Shown: in pieces, positions 11,225 to 23,800 of the stretch
Layout of the letters: every line of letters begins with the position of its first letter
Numbering within the stretch: position 1 is the first letter of the stretch
From: Acanthaster planci
Taxonomy: Eukaryota > Echinodermata > Asteroidea > Valvatida > Acanthasteridae
Length of the DNA: 41,996 nucleotides
Assembly (NCBI RefSeq): GCF_001949145.1
Contig: NW_019091696.1
Coordinates: 122,255 to 164,250 of the forward strand
Direction: 5' to 3'
The notes under the pieces: generated by a model
Seen by the model: only the letters and a program-made list of their open reading frames with translations
The model's database searches: none
What the model was told of the DNA's origin: nothing
Position numbers and translations under genes: made by a program

Positions 11225-12520
11225 TTCAAACAACGTTAACAACCCTACACTAGTTGATAATATATTAAATATTGGTTATTACTAGGCGACTCAATTTTGT
11301 GTTGAATAAGTATTAAAGTTTCGAAATTGCAACTATATGAACTCAAAAAGGGAAACTGAAATCTAATGTTAGCTACTTATTAAATTATGGTCGTTGATTG
11401 CAACACAATATCAACAAATATTTAACGTTGGATTACTGTCTTACTCCAAACACCAAATCAATGTTACCTTTTTAATGTTGGATTTGGGTTGAATTGCTTC
11501 AACAAAACTTCAACAATTGGGTTATTGTGGAAATATGCATGTTAACACAACTTTTGCAACCTTAAGTCGGCAAAAAATTTTAATTAAATAAATTGTTCAC
11601 ATCATGATGTAATATCTACAAATATTCAATGCTGGACTCCTTACAATGAATCAAAATTATGGGCGTAATGTTGATTAAACATTTAATTCAGTCTGTTAAA
11701 ATTGCTACCGGTAGGCCTACCTGATTTCGACTATAAATCAACATTGGGTAACTATGGAAATATAGAAGTTGAAACAACGTTTGCGACATGACTGGGCAAA
11801 ACATTTAATTTAGGTTGTTCATATCGCAAAAACATATCAACAAATGTTCAATGTTGGATGACCGTCTAACTCCTGACACCCAGTCAACGTCACCGGCTGA
11901 ATGTTGAATAAGCATTGCATTTCACCAATAAGCAACATTGGATAAATGTGGAAATATAAAAGTTGAAACAATGTTTGCAACCTCACATTTGCAAAACATG
12001 AAGTTTACGTTGTTAATATCGCAACATTATATCAACAAAATCTATATTCAACGTCCGATGCCCATCTTACTCCATAAACTGAATAAACGTCATACTCTTA
12101 ATATTGATTAAGCATTAAAAATCAGTTGTTGAGATTGTGACATGTATTTCGACAATAAAGCAGCATTGGATAAGTGGAAATATTAAAGTTGCAACAACGT
12201 TTGTGACTTAACATTGGCTAAACATGGAATTTAGGTTGTTAATATCGCAACACAATACCAACAATAACTCAACTATGAATAAACATTGATATCTTTGCAT
12301 TGATACAGCATTTGATCATCAACGTTGGGTAAATATTGAATTTAGGTTGCTAATGTCGCGACTGATTTCAACCGTACTTCCAATGTTTAATAAATACCTT
12401 TTTGCAGTGTCAGAACTAAAAGTGATAAAAGTGATGTTCAGATAACATTGGATTATGGTTGTCGACGTTGAAACATTTTGCCAACCAGATTTCAACCAAA
12501 CATCAATGTTGAAATTACGT
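11225..12520. repeat. Right subterminal tandem array, unit about 190-230 bp, four or more copies
   Basis: The block TGGAAATAT.(A)AAGTTG recurs near 11528, 11754, 11948 and 12174. Each is followed by CAAC..TTTG(C/T)(G/A)AC, GTTGTTAATATCGCAACA and TTCAATGTTGGATG-like words in the same order. Copies vary in length through small indels. Confidence 0.8.
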
Positions 12521-12535
12521 CATGTACCTGCTGGG

Positions 12536-14775
12536 TTGTGGAGTACGGGTTATTTGAGTGTTCTTTTGTAATTGTCTTTTGTGTTATTATTCTTTAGTAA
12601 CTTTGTTTAAAATAAGTAATTCCAATTGTGCAAATACAGTGATCATATAAGCTAAAGAAAAGTATATTAAATAAGTTCAGTTGATATGCTCATTGTTATG
12701 TTAGTCAACTGGGTCACCAAATCAATTACCAATGCGTGGAATATTTCTGCCAAAAGGACCCCTAACCCCTGGACCTTAGATTGCTCATCAAACTCAAGGG
12801 CCAAAGCAGATAGTTTAGGTTAAGTTCAGGTGACTTTTCTCATAGTTGGAAATAGTTCGCCCAGACTGGCGAGATGTAGGCTGGCTCGTGACAATAAAAT
12901 GCCACATTACCAAACTGGCTCATTTCATGTGTGACCTTATTGGGCCCTGGCTTTAAGGCAAGATTGTGTACAAAGCTGTGGAAGTGCTATCAAACTTGTT
13001 AAGATCTTGATATGAGTCTTTCCACACAAAAGGGGTTCAAAAGTTTTACATTGGATTGGAAAATAAATCAAGTTGATAATATCAAGCTATTTGCCCTCTT
13101 TCCCCTTGCACCATCCCACCCCATTGATGTGGATTGTGCTCACTAAATCTTTTCAAGCAACTTTTAGAAGGTGTCTGTTAATATTGATAAAAAGTCATAA
13201 TTACGATAAACATTTCCACCCAAATATCATACTTGTAAATGTTTATCCCTATAACAATGCTACCTGTAAAAACCATGACAATTTACTTCATGTTTTAGAT
13301 GCTGCAGAATATTATGTTCAGAGTATTACATATGTTTATGTACAGAAATCTTACGTAGAAATTCTGTCTACGTGACATTTGTCACATGTACACAAAATAT
13401 CTTTAATAAGGACCAAGAAACCTGATCTGCTTTAGCTTGTAACACTCCTAGGTGTGTTATGAGTATAGATGAGATAATATTTGAGTAATTTCATGCCTAC
13501 GACAAGGAGTGTCCCATCAATTCATATCAAAAATTCTGTCCATGTCACATGGGTAATTATTTTTAATGACCCCTGCATTTTTGGAAGTATAGAGAGAGTC
13601 CTTATTTTTTTTACATATGATAATAATAACAATAATAATAAAAAGGGATTTAGCAAATGCCCTCCGTTAAGTTAACCTCAGGGCAATTTACATTGACTTA
13701 TCTGGCAAGACAAAGATACTTGAAAATGAAAAATGAGTAAAACATTAAAATACATTAAGATAAACATGAGTATTTACACGAATTACTTGTAGTATACCGC
13801 ATAAGAGTTATTTTGCTGGGACAGTATATCTGAGGGATACTTAAAGGAGGCCAGGTGTGGGGATTCCCTAAACGCACTGCACTCTGTCAAAAAGGTCCCG
13901 CAAGGCTGGCCATTTCCCAGTAGTTTAAGGGTGGGCCCTACCAGATCTTCACAGGTCCGCAGACCTCCAGGTTGTGAGGGGGAATAATGGTGTTGAGTGT
14001 CTGGATAATCACCAACTTCCCGCCCTCCAAGACTCATGTACAGGAAATACCAAACAAAATATCTTGCTTAGCTGTACCCACAGTGTCCCCTTCTCAAATC
14101 CCAAATTGGCAGCCAGTTGTACGCTATTTTTGTGGAAGTACCCATATTCTTTTCATGGGGTTTAGCATCTAGCCAGTAGAACTTTGACACCCCAATTGTT
14201 CTGATATCTTATCGCTTTCATGTTATAATTTTTACACAGTTAATTATCATAACTAGTTAATGTTGGATTTGTTTACCAAAAAAACTGCAGGGGTTGGGTT
14301 TAATCCTGCAAATTCTTCAAAAATGCAATTTATTTAATGGAACCAAGCACGATGCATTTATAAGTCAACCAAAGAAATGAAAAAACCATTAAACAAATAA
14401 GGAAAATTGTGTGTGTTTACACATCATCCAGCATCAAGTGGTTAAAGATTTAAACATGCTATGTAAAGATATTCTGTGATATTTCAACTTGGGCTGTCCT
14501 GTTACATTTTATTTCAGGATGCCACAATCTCTCAGAAGAGATTGAAATATGCAGTCAAATATGGAACACGAATGTTGAAAAGGGGGGGGGGGAGAAAAGG
14601 AAGCAGCATACATTTTAGTCGGTTTAAGTTGGCTCACCATGTTTAGAATGCAGTGCATCCATTTGCTGTGCAGAAAGATTTATTGTTTCCTTTTATGTGA
14701 ATTTCATACAGAGAAGGGAAGAAGACGGAATTGTTCTGTGACACATCCCCTTTCCCTGGTGTTGTACACTGTCAG
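12536..14775. other. Non-coding stretch upstream of MSH3 exon a
   Basis: No exon of MSH3 or another gene was recognised. It contains an AAT microsatellite, an 11-G run at 14582-14592 and a possible family A MITE end at 14420-14445 (CATCCAGCATCAAGTGGTTAA). A minus-strand frame of 84 codons (13783-14037) has no recognisable domain. Confidence 0.5.
13619..13644. repeat. AAT/AAC microsatellite
   Basis: AATAATAACAATAATAAT-type trinucleotide repeat followed by AAAAGGGATTTAGCAAATGC. Trinucleotide runs leading into GGGATTTA are common heads of dispersed repeats in marine invertebrates, but I cannot define such an element here. Confidence 0.7.
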
Positions 14776-14880
14776 AAAGACATCACTGAACTTCTTGGAC
14801 AGATTCAAGAGCATCGGAGGGAAGTTAGGAAGGTCCTTAGAAAGCCTACACTGGATTACATCACAGTATCAGGAATAGAG
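14776..14880 (+). CDS. MSH3: MSH3 exon a: clamp/lever helix, ends ITVSGIE
   Basis: This exon is 105 nt, or 35 codons, phase 0 at both ends. The acceptor follows a pyrimidine-rich tract ending CACTGTCAG; the donor is GAG|GTAAAC, a weak match to consensus. The product starts [10 protein letters not shown], has the basic helix [12 protein letters not shown] and ends DYITVSGIE. This fits the MSH3 segment DEI...I...EIRK.L..P...YVTVSG in the MutS lever/clamp region. An open frame of 79 codons that covers this DNA in another frame is a shadow. A TTAA MITE starts 13 nt after the exon end. Confidence 0.9.
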
Positions 14881-17800
14881 GTAAACATCCTATTAACCCC
14901 TTCGCAATAGATAACAGTAAGAGCTGCCATAAAAATTGAAATCCTCAGCCCACTTTTCAGCTATTATTCTTGGCCCACGCTCGAGCAAACACGATGAAAG
15001 AAGGCAGACCCTGGCTGTTGTATATATGGTGATTGGCCTTTGTGTGTAGCCCAGAAATGGAAAGACCGCATCATAATCACCAGCTTCGCAATAGTCCCCA
15101 CTTTGAAAAGAGGCAACAGGAATGTGGAAGCATGAGTAGAGCCGCATGCCACCGAACAATGAGCCTTTTCACTGTGTAATTCAAAGTGTGCAGAGCACGC
15201 AGGGTCAAAAACCAAGAATTTGTGTTTTGGCAGGTGGCCTTCATGGCCAAGCGAGGCTGGAATTCTCTGAGTTGGCTTTTGGAAAAAAGTTCCCGTTGTC
15301 AAAGGGTTAAACAACTTTTTGTTATGCAAGGTTTTGTTGACCTCACAAGTTGGGGAGGGGGGATCGGTCGGAATGGGTTTTGTTGTTATAGTATTTACAT
15401 TTATAACTTATGTACATGTATGTGGATGAACATTTAATTGTACATGGTCCACATTATCAGTAAACATTTTTCACCACTCTACATTTGAAACTTGGCAATT
15501 CAGAGTCACATGTATGCATGGATATTCTAGACTGACAAGGTGAAACAGTGACTTGTACATGACATGATGCCTACATTTATTTACATGGAGGCGTTGTGTA
15601 GACAAAGAAATGAATGTTTTGCAGTTCTTCAGTGGAAAGAATAAGTTTATTTGAAAACAGTGTAAATGTCTTATTTCATGTGACTTCCCCTCTTGGAATA
15701 GAATATTTAATATCGTGAGATTTTAGTCTATGTATTTGCATAATTTAATCTTTCTAGCAGTGTAGACCACTTTTAAATGCCAACTCATATTCATAGGGGA
15801 CACAGATGAAAGAAAATTGAATGAAACACATTGGCTCAGCTTTGTTTAGCTGTGTTAGCTTGGAAATACAACAATTGTCATCAGGCTTGGATTCAACCGA
15901 GTTTAAAAACTAGTCAATCAGTCAACTATTACAGTTCCCAGAATCATCCTAATACCGTGATGCCTTTAGAAAGTCTTTGAAACTTGAAAACTTGGTATGT
16001 ACTTATTTGTCTTTGTATGCGCCAGAAACTTGTTAATTTTAAACTCCATATACATGTACCTGTATCAAAGGTCAGTGGCATTTTGACTAAAACTTGTTCT
16101 GTTTGATTTGTCAATATTTTGTTTGTCTAAAGGTAAACTCTTGAGACAAGTTGTTATTTTGACATGAACTGAATGAAACATTTGTCTTTGTCAACACGTT
16201 CTGGTTTTCTAGTTTCTAAATACCCACATGGTTTCTGTTGCACAGTTCTGCTCAATTCTGTGTTTCTGCTTTGAATGGATATGAAACAAGGAAATTCCTG
16301 TTTCGGGATTATTAGACAGATAGACAGTAAGAATACACATAAAGGTGACAAGGGTGAAATTATAGCAACAGAATTCTTCCATTGATATCAATAATGAGGG
16401 AATAAGCCCGTAGAAAGAATTACTGTACCAGAAATTACAGTTATTAAAGATTTTGAAAGATAAAGACAAATAAAATAAAGTTCCTACCCACTAAGCTAAC
16501 TTACTTCCCTTACTCTTTTCCAACTTGACAATCCATTCACTTGCCTACAGTACTAGGCTAACAAGTCACGACAAACCCTCAAACATACCAAGCTCCCTTT
16601 GCGCTAACCGTTTCCACTCTAACACCTTTCAAAACCCCCTCAGATGCTCCACCTCAAATTTAAAAATGAACATTTCTCAACTGTTGTGTGTCATTTTGAC
16701 TTTTTTTTCCAGTTCCTCATTGAAGTGAAGAACAGTGTAATCGATGATGTGCCTGATAACTGGTTGAAAATTAGTTCGTAAGTTTATCTTTCAGACAATT
16801 TTAATATTGTACTGTCTATTATTAATACCTAAATTACTCTCAGTAAAGTAAGGCATCAATAATTTTTAACACTTTTTGCAGATGTGTGCACAAACAGATG
16901 CATGCATTACATTGGTACCACTTTAACAAATTGTTGTCTATGTGTCTGTTATACATGGTGAACCCAATTGAATAAGCTAGCTGATCAGTGTTGCAGACCC
17001 TGAGGCTGGTCTCGAGACCACTTTTTGCCAGTCTTGGTCTTGATAGCTGTGTTCTCGGTCCCCTTTGGTTTCGATATTATTACTGGTCTCATGTTGAAAA
17101 AGGTAATATGCAGCATTTATTTTGTCACAGTATTGATCCCTTGCTTTGTGTTCGCTTTAAATTTGCCACATCACTTCATCAGCACATTTTCTGGTCCTGT
17201 TGTTACAGAAGAAACATTTGCTAACCAGTAGATCATGCTGTCAATTTTGTTTAGGAATCGTTATACCGTAGTAAGGTTGGAATGCATAAAGGTATCACCC
17301 ACTAAAGAAGTACCACACATGCAACTGAAGGGAATGTGCACACTGTGCATAACCACATGTGTATGTTGTACATAACATGCAGCCTGCTTCCGGAAATAAA
17401 AGATTGGCTCTCTAACAAGATTATCAACACAAATTACATGTGGTGGGATATGCGGGTGTGACATGTATACTTGGGGCAACTGTTAATTCCGTGGGCATGT
17501 GTATGCCTTGCATAGCTAAATAACTACAAAATCCTGAGTCAGCAAATCTGCGGTAGTAAAATTTTGTTTCAGAGACCTTAAGGAGTACACTGATATAAAG
17601 CAAGGAACAGAAAACACTCTGCTGTTCATGCATTTTCTGTCCTGGGACATCATGCATATCTGAACGTTGTGGAACAAGTTCGGCATGTATTCACTAAATG
17701 AGCTGGGCACAAAGTAGCTTTATCAATGGGGCCTTCCATTTTTGAAGAGCCCTCTTTGTGTACTCCCTCCTTTTTATTTTATGTTTTGTTTCTTCTTTGT

Positions 17801-20800
17801 TTTGTTCTTGTTTTGTTTGTTTTTTTTTTTAGCAGAAAATGCTAGGCCTGGGCACTCTGAAATTTGCATGTAGGCCTAAGTCTCCATCATACATGTCCAC
17901 CCATAAGTCCTGAATTCACTGGCTACTAAGTTGGGAGTGCTAATCAAAAACTTTAAACCAATTCAAATGAACTTGGATCGTTCTGAGAGTGAGGCCACAA
18001 AAATGGGGATTGTTTAAAGATATACATGTAATTCCAAAGTTCCAAACTATTATTGGCTGCGGATTGCAAGTGCAGTACAAATGTGACGCATAGTACTACT
18101 AGCATGCGTCTTCTTTTTTAAGTCAATTTTTTTCTGTTAATAATTAGTGCACCTGCTGGTCATGGTCTTGGTGTCTGGGACCCGGGCTTAACGGTGTCGA
18201 CTACAACATTGTTGTTGATCACCTCAAAGAATGTTTCATAATTCATGATAAAGTCAAATCGGAATATTTTATGAAATATTCTGAACTGGATTGAAATTTG
18301 CCCAACTATTTTAAAAGACTGAAAAGACTTCACACCAAAAGACTAAAACTTTAAAAGGGCTAAAACCAACATAGTGTTTCAAAATAGATTCAATGAAGAG
18401 ACTTTGGCTTCAACCACTGACTCTTTGAAGCAGACAGAAACCTGACTCAAGAAGAAATGCACAATCCAGTGAGGAGGAACAAATATGTGAACAGTGTCTG
18501 TGCTGGTTTGCTCTTCAAACAAAGTGTGGTCAGAGCAAGGGGTCAAGTTATATGGGTTTATGCAAGGGTCAAAGTAAATTAACAAGGGAAACATTAACCC
18601 CAAAATACAGGGTAACTCTAAACTAAAACTGTGTAATTTTAAAGGGAACCACTTCCGTTAACTTACACAAACTCTCAACAAGTTTCTAGTCTGCCACCTG
18701 TGCAGTAATGGTTTTGTCTACACACAGCTGCAAGACACTTCATGTTCACGTCACCCTACTGGATGTCTATGCATTCTTTCTCCGTGTTAGAAGATTCGTG
18801 GATGAGGTCGGCGTAATGGTTTGGCTGGATAAGTGGGATGGTGGAACAGCCAGAGTAAGACGTGAAGGGAATGATTGGCAGGGGTGGAGTAGGAGATGAA
18901 TGCGATGATGGGGAGGGGGCGGAGTAGGAGATGGATAGGATGATGGGGAGGAGGCAGAGTAGGAAATGAATGGGATGATGAGATGGAGGTGGAGTAGGAG
19001 ATGAATCGGATGATAGGGTGGGGCAAATTAGGAGATAGACAAGATGATAGAGGGGTGGAGTAGGATATGGATGGAAGGATAAGGTGGATGTGAGATTGGA
19101 GATAGACGGAATTAGGGGTGGAGTCAAAGTAGACATGGTAGATATGGGATGAGAGGGGGGTTAGAATTCTAGAGGAGAAGATGATGGGGCTGGACGCAAA
19201 GTGCAAAACTGTACTTCAGAGGAATTTTAATTATGCACCATCCATCAAACTCACAAATGCACTGCTTATCTAGGTATCCAGGTCTAGTCTGACTGTACTG
19301 GACCATTCTTTAGGCATTCCTTTCTCCTGTAAAGAGCTATGAAGCCTTTGTATGCCCATCTCCCTTGTTGGTGTTCTTATGTTGATTTTCTTTTAGGGAT
19401 TTGATTGCGTAATTTTTATGAAAGGGAAAGAAAAGTGGACTTTTTTCCCCTTTTGATGGTTATCTGAGTAGGATCTCCGTTCAAAGATATAATTTAATTA
19501 CCCTGATGACAGGATAGTGCATTCCAGAACAGGGTGGACTTCATTTGTATAACTTGGTTGTCTTGGTTTGGATTTACACTGTGGTAAATATTCACTGTTT
19601 TTATTCCATAGCAAGATAGGACATGTATTATATAAAAAAGATGTAGATCATTAGCATTGCAATGTGATTGTTGAACCATTGTTTTCTGGACTGATGCAGT
19701 CAAATGGTTTATCTGTGGGCATCTGTATCATATGGTGAAAATGCTGATTGTTCGGTGGCATGCGGCTCTACTCAAGCTTCCACATTCCCATTGCCTCTTT
19801 TCAAAGTGGGGACTATTTTGAAGCTGGTGATTATGATGCAAATTCAGTCTTTTCATTTCTGGGCTACACACAAAGACCAATTACCATATAAACAAGAGCC
19901 AGGGTCTGCCTTCTTTCACCGTGTTCGCTCATGTGTGGGCTGAGAATAATAGCTGAAAAGCGGGCTGAGGATCTCAATTTTTACGGTGTGTCTTAACGCG
20001 TCCCGCAGTGAAGGGGTTAAAAGAGAAATTCTCCTCATGTATTTTTATTCCTGTGTGACGGAAAGTGTATAGGACTAGAACTAGTCTAATTTTATTAATG
20101 AGTTGCAGTGCACGTACCTGATTGGCTAGTGACTTGGTAACGTGTGCTGGCTAGGCATGGCGTAGCGCGCTGTGTGCACATGGTCGTGCTACCGCGGCGN
20201 NNNNNNNNNNNNNNNNNNNNNNNNNNNNNNNNNNNNNNNNNNNNNNNNNNNNNNNNNNNNNNNNNNNNNNNNNNNNNNNNNNNNNNNNNNNNNNNNNNNN
20301 NNNNNNNNNNNNNNNNNNNNNNNNNNNNNNNNNNNNNNNNNNNNNNNNNNNNNNNNNNNNNNNNNNNNNNNNNNNNNNNNNNNNNNNNNNNNNNNNNNNN
20401 NNNNNNNNNNNNNNNNNNNNNNNNNNNNNNNNNNNNNNNNNNNNNNNNNNNNNNNNNNNNNNNNNNNNNNNNNNNNNNNNNNNNNNNNNNNNNNNNNNNN
20501 NNNNNNNNNNNNNNNNNNNNNNNNNNNNNNNNNNNNNNNNNNNNNNNNNNNNNNNNNNNNNNNNNNNNNNNNNNNNNNNNNNNNNNNNNNNNNNNNNNNN
20601 NNNNNNNNNNNNNNNNNNNNNNNNNNNNNNNNNNNNNNNNNNNNNNNNNNNNNNNNNNNNNNNNNNNNNNNNNNNNNNNNNNNNNNNNNNNNNNNNNNNN
20701 NNNNNNNNNNNNNNNNNNNNNNNNNNNNNNNNNNNNNNNNNNNNNNNNNNNNNNNNNNNNNNNNNNNNNNNNNNNNNNNNNNNNNNNNNNNNNNNNNNNN

Positions 20801-23800
20801 NNNNNNNNNNNNNNNNNNNNNNNNNNNNNNNNNNNNNNNNNNNNNNNNNNNNNNNNNNNNNNNNNNNNNNNNNNNNNNNNNNNNNNNNNNNNNNNNNNNN
20901 NNNNNTGGTTCCGCACCCTTTGCCTTGAGGTCGCTCTGTGTGGTCTCTCGTCTGGGGAAAAGCCTTAGGTTGGGAAGATCGACTCTGCCACTAATAGTGC
21001 TTGGTTTGATCCCATCAACTCAGGGTAGGCCCGGGGATGCCCGCCACACCTGTTTCAATTTAGACAAGGGCTAAGTCCAAGCTCGGTGAATAGTGTACAT
21101 TTTGAGAAAAACAATATGCTCAGGTATTAGTTTGAAATGAAGAGTTGTAGAGACATGTTTTGAATTGTACCTAAATTGAGTGTCCAGGACACACTCTCAC
21201 TTGCTAAATTTGCTGTATTAAAAACAAGCTGCAAATGCCAATTTTCAAAAGTGTGTCTTGTTTATAGACAGCTCTCTTGAAAGCATTATTTCACAGGAAG
21301 CTTGTCGGTCCCAAAACTTTCTCAACTCTAGTGTACTATAAACAAGAATTTTATCACATATGGACAGCCTCATATGTGGGATTGCATTACCTTTATGGAA
21401 CTATACATCTAATTGCGCTGAAGGAAAGTATGATTGTAGTCAGAGATATGTGTAGGTTGATTACGGGGCAATGTTTATGTTGAGGTATCCATGAGGCAGC
21501 ATGTTTGGGCATGAAGTTTATCAATGGGCATGCACAATTCAGTAACACTCGAACGATCCTACGTGCTGTTGGCTTATTTTTTTTGTTACATTTAACTGTT
21601 GGCTGCAATTCTCACAGTGTATGTGGTCATTGAAATCTAATACAATTATTTTTATGTGAATCATTCCCTCCATAATGATAGATGAAATGGGCTTTTGGTA
21701 ACCAGCAGTGTGACCATGCCCTGTTGCCTGCTACCAAATGGTCAGCTAGATAGTCTAAACCATCTCTCGTTTGGGTTGTGTTAGTCAAACTATAGTTAAC
21801 TATAGTCATCACTGGAACTTGTTAGATACATGTATGACATGACTTTAGAGGTGCACTCTTCAAAGGTCATTATCTACATAACTGCAGTTACACACCCAGT
21901 CACGTTGAACTGGCACACCCAGTCACGTTGAACTTAATTTTGTGCGTGACTTATTCACTTTGATACTTGGCATATAGGATGTTGTCCTTTGTCACGTGGC
22001 CTAACCTTAAAGTGCACTCTCAACAAGCAAAATCAACAGAACTACTCATCTGAGCGATTGAAAGTTGCATGAAAGTGGTCATTTAGTATAGAGATTTTTA
22101 AGTCACTGATGCACCTGATCCTGGCTCCAGTCTATTCTGACATGTAGCATGCTTTACAGATATTTCTGCATTCGGATTTTGGACCACCACTTTGAACTTG
22201 CATTCAAAAAATCAGTCAGAAGTACATAACCTTGAATGAGTGAGTCGCTTAAAAATTGCATAGGCATGCTGTGCAGTTACACTGGTTCCCCTTGCTAAAT
22301 TAAAACTGTAATAGAAATGCTTGAAACCATTCTGTAGCAGTGGAGCCATAGTGGCACGTAACTGTAGTTGGCAACATGAGAAATGTCAGAGAGGCATGGT
22401 TAAAACATCAGAAACTAGGAAAATATTAAACAAAGATTTCTGCATGTTAAGCCATAAAAAGTAATAAGCCTGTCTACAGAAGTGGGAGAATGCCAAGGAA
22501 TGGCATGCAAACTGTCATACTTGCTTTGTTGTTTTCAACTGAAGAAATTTACCATTTCTGGCTCTCTGCCAAACTCTTCCTCCTACGCAATCAGATGCAT
22601 AGTTTTGGCTCAACCAGTTTTATTGATCTAAAATTCTTGAGAAAGCTGAATGGATAGTAAAGTTGACTACTGCAAAACTGAAACCTATATTAGTTATTTT
22701 TATGTACAAAAAATCTATTTGTGTATTTTAGAGGTGGTAAATATTCTGGGACAGCATTTACAAGCTGGGTGTGCCCTCCATAGGGATTGAAAAACTTCAA
22801 TTTTTTGTGCATAGTCAGTCAGGGCATCAAGGTTTGCTGAGTCATAATTAAATAAGGGAAAGTTGTAGGGGGCCGTAACAAGCTAAAATTTTTCAGGATA
22901 CATTTGTAGAACTTACGAATAAGGGTAGCTAACTCTGTTATTTCAGTTTTTGACATTAAATGCATATTGCTTCAAAGAAAAAAGGATGTTACTTGTGTGA
23001 AAAAAAATACTCTGCATAGTAGATAGTTTTTCCAGTCCTGGGCCCGTGTGCCTAGGCCTCCAGAACTGAGTACTTTGGCTTCCAACCTTATGTGCATAGA
23101 TGACCCCTAATATATTCATCCCCCTTTTTTATTGTTTCAGCACAAAGCAAGTGACACGATTCCACAGTCCCTTTTTGGTACAAGCCTACAAGACATTGTC
23201 CCAGTTGAGAGAGCAGCTTGCTATTGAGTGCGAGAATGCTTGGCTTCAGTTTCTAGAGTAAGTATGATGTATTATGTATGTAATAGTAGATCTAGAGGTG
23301 TATACAGCCTCTACACTCCCATACACGTCATATATTTTTCCCCTGATTTGTCTGCTAATAACTCATTACTTAAAGGACCTAAACATATTTTTATGCAGTC
23401 TTTGATAATGTATCTTAATTTCGAGTTTTACCCTATTTTCATTTATAAGGGCATATTGGTATGTTGGAGGTTTTATGTTAATGCAAATATACACACATGT
23501 ATTTCATTACAAGACGGCATAGTAAAGACCTGTCCACAAGGATTCTGCGGAGGCAGAGATCAGATGGTGGGAAGAGGGACAGCCCAACCAATGTGTAGAC
23601 TGCATGATCCCACTTGATCAAAACACACAATATTAGATATTAATCCTTAAGTTTCATAAATCTGAAATCTTACTCCTAGTTGGTCAAAACAATTATGAGA
23701 TTTATTCCGAATTACTTGGAAAGGAGTGCGAGTCGTTGAAGGTGGAGTGAAAGGTAGTGCATTTTGCTTGGCACACGTGCGCATGCACTCATGTTCACGT

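Larger units (their letters stand above)
6761..12535. mobile_element. Large non-autonomous DNA element with CCCAGC TIRs and subterminal tandem arrays (unclassified)
   Basis: The left end CCCAGCGGGCACAAATGG and the right end, read inwards as CCCAGCAGGTACATGACG, form a short terminal inverted repeat. Next to the left end lie about five degenerate copies of a unit of about 135 bp. Next to the right end lie at least four copies of a unit of 190-230 bp. Both arrays are full of ACGTTGA/TCAACGT-like words. The 3.5-kb middle (about 7740-11220) has no frame over 86 codons and no transposase. No exact short target duplication is visible. Short TIRs with arrays of ACGTT-rich subterminal repeats occur in non-autonomous DNA transposons of aquatic animals. 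I do not recognise the superfamily, and two neighbouring elements instead of one remain possible. Confidence 0.6.

Noticed and set aside
6761-12535. CRISPR-like or telomere-like array
   Set aside because: Repeat units are degenerate, 135-230 bp long and not separated by unique spacers; the host is an animal.
14510-14600. Possible exon after TTTATTTCAG at about 14517
   Set aside because: The acceptor looks good, but no frame resembles MSH3 or another family, and a poly-G run follows with no donor of note.
14639-14878. 79-codon frame overlapping MSH3 exon a
   Set aside because: It reads the exon in the wrong frame. The frame giving [10 protein letters not shown]...DYITVSGIE matches MSH3 and agrees with the splice sites.
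14964-15329. 121-codon minus-strand frame similar to frames at 19704-19943 and 28205-28516
   Set aside because: All three lie within the same TTAA MITE family. Similarity reflects the repeat; there is no transposase or other domain and the frame extends beyond the element end.
18756-19206. Two overlapping minus-strand frames of 126 and 139 codons, rich in Ser, Pro and His
   Set aside because: They are translations of the 35-bp minisatellite. The unit length is not a multiple of three, so the frames rotate and simply lack stops on that strand.
20095-21074. Three frames of 270-300 codons spanning the N run
   Set aside because: They consist almost entirely of unknown residues from the assembly gap; no stop can be seen in N, so they are artefacts.
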